Below, one piece after another: positions 6,640 to 12,487 of a stretch of 12,487 bases of DNA. How positions within the stretch are numbered: position 1 is the first letter of the stretch; each line of letters begins with the position of its first letter. The notes beneath the pieces are model-generated. The model had not been told where the DNA came from. It saw nothing but the letters and a program-made list of their open reading frames with translations, and did not search any database. Made by a program: the position numbers and the translations under genes. Source of the DNA: CAYVKM01 sp964452045 (lineage in GTDB: Bacteria; Calditrichota; Calditrichia; RBG-13-44-9); the NCBI GenBank assembly GCA_964452045.1, contig CAYVKM010000103.1, positions 1-12,487 of the forward strand. Direction: 5' to 3'.

Positions 6640-7581
6640 CTACTCCTTCATGGCTTCCGGGTATTCAAAAATCCCCTTCCCAGTTTTTCTACCCAAATGT
6701 CCGGCCCGGACCAGTTTTTTTAAGAGAGGACAGGGTCTATATTTCAGATCACCCAACTCTTTAAACATGCCATCCATCATTCGTAGTAATTCATCCAGAC
6801 CAATAAGATCTGCTTGGGCTAGAGGTCCCATATTAAAATTAAAACCCAGTTTCATTGCTGTATCAATATCGTGGGCTGTGGCAGTGCCTTCCATTAATAA
6901 ATAAAGTGCCTCATTAATCAATGGAATTATCAAGCGGGTAGTGATGTATCCCGGATATTCATAAACCTCTACTGCCGTTTTGCCAAGTATCTCGGCAAAG
7001 TTTTTTGTAGCGGCAAAGGTTTCATCGGAAGTACTCAAACCGCGTATTATTTCGACCAGTGGAATTTTAGGTACCGGATTCAGAAAGTGCATTCCAATTA
7101 TTTTATCCTGCCGGTTGGTAATGGTTGCAATTTCAGTTATACTTAATGTAGAGGTATTGGTGATAAAAATGGTACTGTCGTCACAGATACTGTCCAATTT
7201 TTTAAAGAGTTCCCGTTTGGTCTCAAGCTCTTCGGGGATAGACTCAATCACCAGATCACCCATTGAAGCATCTTCCATTTTGGAGGATGTGACGATACGA
7301 TTCAGAATGTTTTTTTTCTCGCTGGTTGTCATTGTCCAGCGAGCGATTTCCATATCGATACTTTTGGTAATGCCCTCGATGGCTTTTTTAGCACTGTTGG
7401 TATCTTTTTCGATGAGAATGACATCGAGTCCTTTGGAGGCGACCAGTTGGGAAATTCCCTGTCCCATAGTGCCGGCTCCAATAACCACCACCTTCTTTAT
7501 GGACTGGTCTGACTGATCAACGTCCAGAGAACCCTCCATATTCAGGACTTCAATATCTAATAATTTTTTATCATCCTTCAT
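6640..7581 (-). CDS. 3-hydroxyacyl-CoA (3-hydroxybutyryl-CoA) dehydrogenase
   Basis: A 313-residue NAD-dependent enzyme that oxidises L-3-hydroxyacyl-CoA to 3-oxoacyl-CoA or the reverse, in beta-oxidation or butyryl-CoA-type pathways. The Rossmann motif GAGTMGQG is at 35-42, and E58 at the end of the second strand is the expected ribose contact. Catalytic residues are S144, H165 (MHFLNPVP) and E177. The C-terminal helical domain runs from about 207 and ends with the usual GRKTGKGIFEY. Two oddities stand out. There is an acidic N-terminal extension of about 29 residues before the fold. The conserved Asn of the PGFIVNR motif is replaced by T215 (PGYITTR), a variant also known in some FadB2-like homologues. 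The start is supported by GAGG about 9 nt upstream. The gene lies 45 bp after ndk and is likely co-transcribed with it. Chain-length preference is unknown. Confidence 0.92.
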   Translation of the reverse strand: MKDDKKLLDIEVLNMEGSLDVDQSDQSIKKVVVIGAGTMGQGISQLVASKGLDVILIEKDTNSAKKAIEGITKSIDMEIARWTMTTSEKKNILNRIVTSSKMEDASMGDLVIESIPEELETKRELFKKLDSICDDSTIFITNTSTLSITEIATITNRQDKIIGMHFLNPVPKIPLVEIIRGLSTSDETFAATKNFAEILGKTAVEVYEYPGYITTRLIIPLINEALYLLMEGTATAHDIDTAMKLGFNFNMGPLAQADLIGLDELLRMMDGMFKELGDLKYRPCPLLKKLVRAGHLGRKTGKGIFEYPEAMKE

Positions 7582-7626
7582 CTTTGGTACCTCAAAATAT
7601 CTGATAAACGCTCCCGAATTATCTTT

Positions 7627-8055
7627 TTATTGATTTACTGAAATCAGATCTCTTTCGGTGAAAAAGAAAGAAATCTCTTTAACCGCGTTTTCCTTGCTAT
7701 CGGAAGCGTGGACACAATTATTCTGGATGTCGGTCCCGAAGTCTTTCCGGATAGTTCCAGCGGCAGCCTCAGCCGGATTGGTGGCACCGATAAACTTTCG
7801 AAATTCCTCCACACAATTCTCCTTCTGCAACACCATGGCAACAATTTTACCACTGCACATGTAATTCACCAAATCCCGATAAAAAGGTCGGTCTTTGTGA
7901 ATAAGATAAAATTGTTCGGCTTCTTTTGTCTGCAATTTTAACAGGCGCAGCCCTAATATCTCAAAACCTGCTTTTTCAATTCTCTGTACTATTTCCCCGA
8001 TATGATGTGCTGCAACACACTCTGGTTTTATCAGCGTTAGCGTACGCTCTTTCAA
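7627..8055 (-). CDS. ndk: Nucleoside diphosphate kinase
   Basis: A 142-residue enzyme that moves the terminal phosphate between nucleoside triphosphates and diphosphates through a phosphohistidine. The catalytic H116 lies in NCVHASDS. Other active-site residues are in place: K10, Y50, F58, R86, T92, R103 and N113. The usual IKPD motif reads IKPE here. The start codon is TTG at 8055, with GGAGG five nt upstream. An ATG five bases earlier is in another frame and stops after two codons (ATG-AAT-TGA). The gene lies 17 bp after korC, in the same minus-strand run as succinyl-CoA synthetase. This fits a role in converting GTP made by a GTP-forming synthetase into ATP; that link is inference. Confidence 0.96.
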   Translation of the reverse strand: MKERTLTLIKPECVAAHHIGEIVQRIEKAGFEILGLRLLKLQTKEAEQFYLIHKDRPFYRDLVNYMCSGKIVAMVLQKENCVEEFRKFIGATNPAEAAAGTIRKDFGTDIQNNCVHASDSKENAVKEISFFFTERDLISVNQ

Positions 8056-8072
8056 TTCATCCTCCGATTCAG

Positions 8073-8663
8073 TTAATCTTCAAAGTGATCCTTTGCGTCT
8101 TCAGCAAGTTTAAATCCAAGGCGAAGCGCTTTTAAATTCAATTCTTCCGTCCCTTTTGGCACCCGGGAGAGTACTGCCCGCTCCAGGGATTTTCGGCTGA
8201 CCACTTTGCTTAACCCTACCAGTGCTCCCAGAGATACAATGTTAGTGGTCATCAATTTGCCGACTTTTTCGCGTGCTGTTCGGACCAGAGGCAAAGAGAT
8301 TGAGCGCACCGGTGGGATGTGTTCTACGGCATCCGAATCCACCATCAGTAATCCGTTTTCCTTGAGATCCCGGGCGTATTTGTCACAAGATTCCTGATTC
8401 AGAGCCAGTAAATAATCCAGACGGGTTGTTTTGGGATACAGGATGTCTTCATCACTGATAATAACTTCGCTTTTACTGGAACCCCCCCTGGCTTCCGGGC
8501 CATAGCTTTGCGTCTGAACGGCATTCTTACCTTCCTGGATGGCGGCGGCCTCTGCCAGAATGACCCCAGCCAGGATCAGGCCCTGACCACCCGAACCACT
8601 TAAACGGATCTCAATTTTATTCGGTTTTGGTTTCTTCGGTTTCTCTTTTTCCTTCGGATTCAT
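8073..8663 (-). CDS. korC: 2-oxoacid (2-oxoglutarate):ferredoxin oxidoreductase gamma subunit
   Basis: A 196-residue gamma subunit (POR gamma domain, PF01558 type) of the four-subunit 2-oxoglutarate:ferredoxin oxidoreductase. The fold starts at EIRLSGSGGQGLILAG (about 18-33) and includes the diagnostic QSYGPEARGGSSKSEV segment near 52-67, as expected for this family. The first 16 residues are an unusual Lys/Pro/Glu-rich extension. They are encoded entirely within the 47-bp overlap with the end of korB, and no alternative in-frame start closer to the fold was found. The Shine-Dalgarno site is weak (AGAGAG, about 10 nt upstream), so translation probably depends on ribosomes finishing korB. The choice of 2-oxoglutarate as substrate rests on the sucCD neighbours. 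Confidence 0.93.
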   Translation of the reverse strand: MNPKEKEKPKKPKPNKIEIRLSGSGGQGLILAGVILAEAAAIQEGKNAVQTQSYGPEARGGSSKSEVIISDEDILYPKTTRLDYLLALNQESCDKYARDLKENGLLMVDSDAVEHIPPVRSISLPLVRTAREKVGKLMTTNIVSLGALVGLSKVVSRKSLERAVLSRVPKGTEELNLKALRLGFKLAEDAKDHFED

Positions 8664-9519
8664 TCTTTGATTTCTCTCTGCTCAATGATTTCATTTGATC
8701 TTGTATCTGGTGTTTTTCAATAATTTTCTGATATTCGGCAGTAAATTCCCTTTTAGGTTCATTATGAATAATACCGATCAAAAATTTATTCTCTAATTCC
8801 TCGGGAGTATATTTTGTCTTTTGGGCGATGGGTACAGCATTCTCCTTATAATATTTTAACATGTGGGCCGCATCACCCCGTTTATTCCATTTTCCCTCAT
8901 AGGTTGGACATTGTGAAAATATTTCGACCAGGGAAAAACCTTTGTTTTTAATGGCCTGATCAATTATCCGGTCCATGGCCGGCACATGGTAGGCAGTGGT
9001 TCTGGCTACAAAACTGGCACCTGCTGCAATTGCCAGCTTGGCAATGTCAAAGGGATGTTCCGGATTGCCGGCTTTGGCAGTAGAACCGCGTCCACCATAA
9101 GGTGTCGTTGGCGATACCTGTCCACCGGTCATTCCATAAATATTATTGTTCATCAGAATTACGGTAATATCGATATTACGGCGGGCCGCATGGATAAAAT
9201 GATTTCCACCGATTGCCGTGGCATCCCCGTCCCCGGTTATCACAATAACCGGTAATTCAGGATTGGCAAATTTGATTCCTGTGGCGAAGGCAATAGGCCT
9301 TCCATGCAAAGTGTGCAGGGTATTGAAATCCACGTAGGCTGTCATTCTGCTGGAGCAACCAATACCACTGACCATGACGACATTGTCTTTATTTAATCCT
9401 AATTTATCGATCGCCCGAATGAGCGAACCCATAACCACGCCGTGTCCGCATCCCGGACACCAGACGTGCGGAAATTGTTTTTTTGCCCGTAGATAATTTA
9501 AAACCAATGGCTGGGTCAT
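8617..9519 (-). CDS. korB: 2-oxoacid (2-oxoglutarate):ferredoxin oxidoreductase beta subunit (TPP-binding)
   Basis: A 300-residue subunit that carries thiamine pyrophosphate and one [4Fe-4S] cluster. The TPP motif is GDGD at 96-99 with NNN at 124-126 followed by IYGMTGGQ. The cluster ligands expected for this family are C21 and C24 (WCPGCGHG), C55 (GIGCSS) and C204 (SQCPTYEG), all present. Residues from about 276 onward form a highly charged Lys/Glu/Thr tail that looks disordered and lies partly in the overlap with korC. The ATG directly follows the korA stop (TAAATG). Its GAGGT site lies inside the end of korA, so the two subunits are translationally linked. It acts in the cytoplasm, passing electrons to ferredoxin through KorD. 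Confidence 0.96.
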   Translation of the reverse strand: MTQPLVLNYLRAKKQFPHVWCPGCGHGVVMGSLIRAIDKLGLNKDNVVMVSGIGCSSRMTAYVDFNTLHTLHGRPIAFATGIKFANPELPVIVITGDGDATAIGGNHFIHAARRNIDITVILMNNNIYGMTGGQVSPTTPYGGRGSTAKAGNPEHPFDIAKLAIAAGASFVARTTAYHVPAMDRIIDQAIKNKGFSLVEIFSQCPTYEGKWNKRGDAAHMLKYYKENAVPIAQKTKYTPEELENKFLIGIIHNEPKREFTAEYQKIIEKHQIQDQMKSLSREKSKNESEGKRETEETKTE

Positions 9520-10653
9520 TTATTTTACCTCTCGAATTTTACTGATAATCTGGTTTGGAGTAATCATTTCCCCATCGTAACGATTTATCCCATAGATTTT
9601 TTTATGATAGCATTCAACCTTCTGAACCTCATGGATCAATTGTCCCTGATTCATTTCCACTACAAAAATCTGATCGACTTTTCGAATGATGCGAGCCAGC
9701 TCCTTTTCCGGAAAAGGCCAGAGGGTGATTGGACGAAACAGGCCAACTTTACGGCGATGTGCGCGCAGGTACTCAACGGCCTCTTTGGCAGGTCTGGCAA
9801 CTGAACCGAAGGCAACAATCAGCGTATTGGCATCTTCAGTATACAGGGTTTCATAATCGAGAATGTCTGAGGTTGAGCGCATTATCTTATCACGCAGCTT
9901 ATCCATTTTAGCTGAAATCTCTGTTTCCTTATTTGTGGGAAATCCCATTTCGTCATGAGTAAGGCCAGTGATATTATAACGATAGCCGGTTCCAAATGGG
10001 GCCATCGGAGTAACAAAATCGGTCGTGATTTCATAGGGTTTATACCATTGCGGTGGAACAATCGGGGTTAACCGGTCTTCAATCATTAATTCCGAAAAGT
10101 CTGGAAATACGATTTTTTCCCGCATATGGCCGATGGCTTCATCCAGCAGAAGCAAAACCGGAACTCTGTATTTTTCTGCAAGATTAAAAGCCTTTATTGT
10201 GAGATAGAAAGTTTCTTTTACTGATTCCGGTGCCAGGGCGATAAGGAAATGATCTCCGTGGGTACCCCAGCGTGCCTGCATGATATCTGCCTGGGAACTC
10301 TTGGTCGGTAAGCCGGTACTGGGACCACCTCTCATCACATTCACAATAACAATCGGGATTTCGGCCATACAGGCATAACCAAGGCCTTCCTGCATCAGTG
10401 AAAAACCGGGACCACTGGTAGCGGTCATAGATTTTAGTCCGGCCACAGATGCACCAATGATCGCGCTGATGCTGGCAATTTCATCTTCCATCTGAATAAA
10501 CTTACCACCAACCCGTGGGAGTCGGTCGCTAAGTTGCTCGGCAATTTCGGTGGATGGAGTAATGGGGTATCCGGCAAAAAACCGGCAACCCGCAGCAATA
10601 GCACCTTCGGCGCATGCTTCGTTTCCCTGGATGAGTCGGATATTTTCTGTCAT
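9520..10653 (-). CDS. korA: 2-oxoacid (2-oxoglutarate):ferredoxin oxidoreductase alpha subunit
   Basis: A 377-residue alpha subunit with the pyrimidine-binding domain first and the transketolase C-terminal-like domain II after it (from about 275). The signature GYPITPSTE lies at 28-36, and the conserved TATSGPGFSLM and MRGGPSTGLPTK segments are present. It is a stand-alone alpha subunit, not the alpha-gamma fusion seen in two-subunit enzymes, consistent with the separate korC. It overlaps korD by ATGA (10650-10653) and abuts korB. With KorB, KorC and KorD it makes succinyl-CoA and CO2 from 2-oxoglutarate, or runs in reverse with low-potential ferredoxin. A branched-chain 2-oxoacid substrate cannot be excluded by sequence alone; the adjacent sucCD favours 2-oxoglutarate. 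Confidence 0.96.
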   Translation of the reverse strand: MTENIRLIQGNEACAEGAIAAGCRFFAGYPITPSTEIAEQLSDRLPRVGGKFIQMEDEIASISAIIGASVAGLKSMTATSGPGFSLMQEGLGYACMAEIPIVIVNVMRGGPSTGLPTKSSQADIMQARWGTHGDHFLIALAPESVKETFYLTIKAFNLAEKYRVPVLLLLDEAIGHMREKIVFPDFSELMIEDRLTPIVPPQWYKPYEITTDFVTPMAPFGTGYRYNITGLTHDEMGFPTNKETEISAKMDKLRDKIMRSTSDILDYETLYTEDANTLIVAFGSVARPAKEAVEYLRAHRRKVGLFRPITLWPFPEKELARIIRKVDQIFVVEMNQGQLIHEVQKVECYHKKIYGINRYDGEMITPNQIISKIREVK

Positions 10654-10964
10654 TCTGATTCCTCAACTTTTGGTCGTTCTACATCGGCTGCCTTCGGCGC
10701 TTTCCTCGGATTCCCGGTAACCAAAATTGCAAAATCGGGACAGTGCAGTTCGCAAATTTTGCAACCTGTGCACGTCTCCGGATATTTTATAAAAACTTTT
10801 CCCTCACGATCCGCTTGCAGCGTTCCCTGAGGACAAAGATCATAGCAGATTCCGCAAGCTTTACACCATTTCTGATATATCACCAGCATATCTGACCGGC
10901 GTTGATGCTCAACGACTTTTTGGGTCAATTCCTCTTTTAATCGCTGAACAGTTTTATCTTCCAT
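10650..10964 (-). CDS. korD: 2-oxoacid:ferredoxin oxidoreductase delta subunit (2x[4Fe-4S] ferredoxin)
   Basis: A 104-residue ferredoxin-like subunit with two CxxCxxCxxxCP motifs: C34, C37, C40, C44 and C65, C68, C71, C75. Each cysteine set supplies three ligands to one [4Fe-4S] cluster and one to the other. It relays electrons between KorAB and free ferredoxin. The N-terminal 30 residues are a charged helix, and the last 20 are hydrophilic. It is the first gene of korDABC, starting 65 bp after sucD. GGAG lies about 7 nt before the ATG. The stop overlaps the korA start by 4 bp. Confidence 0.95.
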   Translation of the reverse strand: MEDKTVQRLKEELTQKVVEHQRRSDMLVIYQKWCKACGICYDLCPQGTLQADREGKVFIKYPETCTGCKICELHCPDFAILVTGNPRKAPKAADVERPKVEESE

Positions 10965-11029
10965 TTATTTCTCCACATCTTTGCTAAAAGGGTAACAAAT
11001 ATACAAAAGCTGTAAATATTATTCTATGA

Positions 11030-11902
11030 TTATTTCAAAATACCGGCCACAGTTTTTCCGATTTCTGCCGGACTTTTGCATACCGTAATTCCGGCATTTT
11101 CCAGGGCTTTCATTTTTTCAGCAGCAGTACCCTTGCCACCACTGATAATTGCTCCGGCATGTCCCATTCTCCTACCCGGAGGCGCCGTCTGCCCGGCGAT
11201 AAAGGCCACCACCGGTTTATTGAAATTTTCTTTGATCCAGGCTGCGGCTTCTTCTTCGGCAGTCCCACCGATTTCTCCGATTAAGACAACCAGTTCGGTT
11301 TCAGGATCTTCTTTAAACAACTTGAGAGCATCGATAAATCTGGTACCGATAACCGGATCCCCACCAATACCGATGCAGGTAGATTGCCCCAGACCCTGTC
11401 GGGTCACCTGATCGACTGCTTCATAGGTAAGCGTACCACTCCGGCTGATAATTCCCACTGTTCCTTCGTTATGGATAAATCCCGGCATGATACCTACCTT
11501 ACATTTTCCCGGTGAAATAATACCCGGGCAATTTGGCCCGATAAGATGAGTCCCGATATTTTTCAAATAGTCATAAACTTTTATCATATCCATGGCCGGA
11601 ATACCTTCAGAAATACAGACTACAGTCTTTATTCCAGCCTGGGCTGCCTCATAAATGGCATCCGGTGCAAAAACCGGTGGGACAAAAATAATTGATACGT
11701 TTGCTTTAGTCTCTGCCACGGCTTCCTTAACTGTATTAAAAATGGGTATTTTCTCCTCGAAAAGTTGTCCCCCCTTTCCGGGTGTCACACCCGCAACGAC
11801 CTGAGTGCCATACTCAATCATCTGCTGGGTGTGAAAAGATCCTTCGTTTCCGGTGATGCCCTGAACTAAAACACGTGAAGATCGATCCACAAGGATACTC
11901 AT
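11030..11902 (-). CDS. sucD: Succinyl-CoA synthetase (succinate-CoA ligase) alpha subunit
   Basis: A 290-residue alpha subunit with normal family length. It holds the CoA-binding Rossmann domain (GITGNEG at 15-21, then the PGKGG loop at 41-45), the GPNCPG motif at 122-127, and the phosphohistidine H248 in GHAGAIISGGKGTA. It catalyses succinyl-CoA + Pi + NDP = succinate + CoA + NTP together with SucC. AAGGAG lies 6 nt before the ATG. The gene follows sucC after 78 bp and precedes korD by 65 bp, so product and substrate enzymes are encoded side by side. Nucleotide choice (ADP or GDP) is set mainly by the beta subunit and cannot be judged here. Confidence 0.97.
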   Translation of the reverse strand: MSILVDRSSRVLVQGITGNEGSFHTQQMIEYGTQVVAGVTPGKGGQLFEEKIPIFNTVKEAVAETKANVSIIFVPPVFAPDAIYEAAQAGIKTVVCISEGIPAMDMIKVYDYLKNIGTHLIGPNCPGIISPGKCKVGIMPGFIHNEGTVGIISRSGTLTYEAVDQVTRQGLGQSTCIGIGGDPVIGTRFIDALKLFKEDPETELVVLIGEIGGTAEEEAAAWIKENFNKPVVAFIAGQTAPPGRRMGHAGAIISGGKGTAAEKMKALENAGITVCKSPAEIGKTVAGILK

Positions 11903-11980
11903 TTTTGCTCCTTTATTATCGGTGTTTTAACGAGTAGAAAAAGAAATATTTTCATTGGAATTTACTTTTATCCAACCTGA

Positions 11981-12487
11981 TTAATTTAGTGCTCCAACTA
12001 CTTTTTTAGCTGCCTCTTCCAGGGTTTGTGCCACCTCGAAATTCATTCCTGAATTTTGGAGCAATTCGGCAGCTTCTTCTGCATTTGTTCCCGCCAGGCG
12101 AATGACCATGGGAACATCAAGTTTAATTGATTTTGCTGCTTCGATAATACCCTTGGCAACCCGGTCGCAGCGGACAATGCCGCCAAAGATATTTATCAGA
12201 ATGCCTTTCACATTAGCGTCGGACAGAATAATTTTAAATCCATTCCGGACGGTATCCACATTAGCCCCACCGCCGACATCCAGGAAATTTGCCGGCATAC
12301 CACCGGCAAGTTTAATGATGTCCATTGTGGCCATTGCCAGCCCTGCGCCGTTTACCATACATCCCACATTCCCGTCTAATTTGATATAGTTCAGATGATT
12401 TTTGGATGCCTCCACTTCCAGTGGATCTTCCTCATTCAAATCCCGCATTTCCAGGATATCCTGATGCCGGAATAAGGCGCTGTCGTC
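11981..12487 (-). CDS. sucC: Succinyl-CoA synthetase beta subunit, C-terminal part (runs off the window)
   Basis: The last 168 residues of the beta subunit; the reading frame is open to the right edge. An internal ATG at 12448 is not the start, because the upstream in-frame codons (DDSALFRHQDILE) continue the conserved SucC sequence. Visible landmarks are RDLNEEDPLEVEAS, the KLDGNVGCMVNGAGLAMAT segment, FLDVGGGAN, and the ligase-CoA domain with GILINIFGGIVRCD. About 220 residues, including the ATP-grasp nucleotide-binding part, lie outside the window, so ATP versus GTP preference cannot be told. The stop is followed by a 78-bp gap and then sucD on the same strand. Confidence 0.96.
   Translation of the reverse strand, partial: DDSALFRHQDILEMRDLNEEDPLEVEASKNHLNYIKLDGNVGCMVNGAGLAMATMDIIKLAGGMPANFLDVGGGANVDTVRNGFKIILSDANVKGILINIFGGIVRCDRVAKGIIEAAKSIKLDVPMVIRLAGTNAEEAAELLQNSGMNFEVAQTLEEAAKKVVGALN

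Noticed and set aside
6980..7516. 178-codon + strand open frame antisense to the hydroxyacyl-CoA dehydrogenase
   Set aside because: Long but fully antisense to a conserved gene, with Ser/Ile-rich composition typical of shadow frames.
10996..11003. Minus-strand TATATTTG matching the Bacteroidota TAnnTTTG promoter element before korD
   Set aside because: No convincing upstream partner element, and one 8-mer in AT-rich DNA is not enough to call a promoter.
12446..12448. ATG as the start of sucC
   Set aside because: The upstream in-frame codons to the window edge encode conserved SucC residues, so the gene is truncated by the window.

Overview
This window looks like an ordinary chromosomal segment of a moderately AT-rich bacterium whose central metabolism uses ferredoxin. 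The supporting features are a four-subunit 2-oxoacid:ferredoxin oxidoreductase next to succinyl-CoA synthetase, an acetate kinase, clear Shine-Dalgarno sites, and a lipoprotein signal. The combination would suit an anaerobe or microaerophile, for example from the Bacteroidota/Calditrichota/Marinimicrobia side of the tree. That placement is inference: there is no rRNA or phylogenetic marker to test it. I see no phage, transposon, CRISPR, tRNA or rRNA signal.

Layout. Positions 70-897 (+) hold a HAD-superfamily sugar-phosphatase-like hydrolase. A 250-bp convergent gap follows with no recognisable content. Positions 1148-1956 (-) hold a translationally coupled pair of membrane proteins: a LiaI/LiaF-type multi-pass protein followed by a small PspC-domain protein. 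From the divergent promoter region at 1957-2205, three genes run on the + strand: an aldo/keto reductase, a DinB/DUF1572-like four-helix protein, and a class I SAM O-methyltransferase of the cation-dependent type. A long inverted repeat at 4604-4651 lies in the convergent gap after the methyltransferase.

From 4680 to the right edge every gene is on the minus strand. In transcription order they are sucC (5' end outside the window), sucD, korD, korA, korB, korC, ndk, a 3-hydroxyacyl-CoA dehydrogenase, ackA and a small lipoprotein gene. The sucC-to-korC block with ndk reads as one energy module. KorDABC interconverts 2-oxoglutarate and succinyl-CoA with ferredoxin as electron carrier. SucCD interconverts succinyl-CoA and succinate with nucleoside triphosphate formation. 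Ndk exchanges the gamma-phosphate between GTP and ATP. The dehydrogenase and acetate kinase add acyl-CoA and acetyl-phosphate metabolism. The module can run oxidatively or reductively; the sequence does not say which.

The most notable details are small-scale. korB and korC overlap by 47 bp in a GAAACC-like repeat that encodes charged tails in two frames. ndk starts at TTG inside the spacer of a miniature ATG-AAT-TGA reading frame. The hydroxyacyl-CoA dehydrogenase carries Thr where the classical family has a conserved Asn. The 16-bp-arm inverted repeat has no assigned function. I did not find convincing evidence for a novel multi-gene system.
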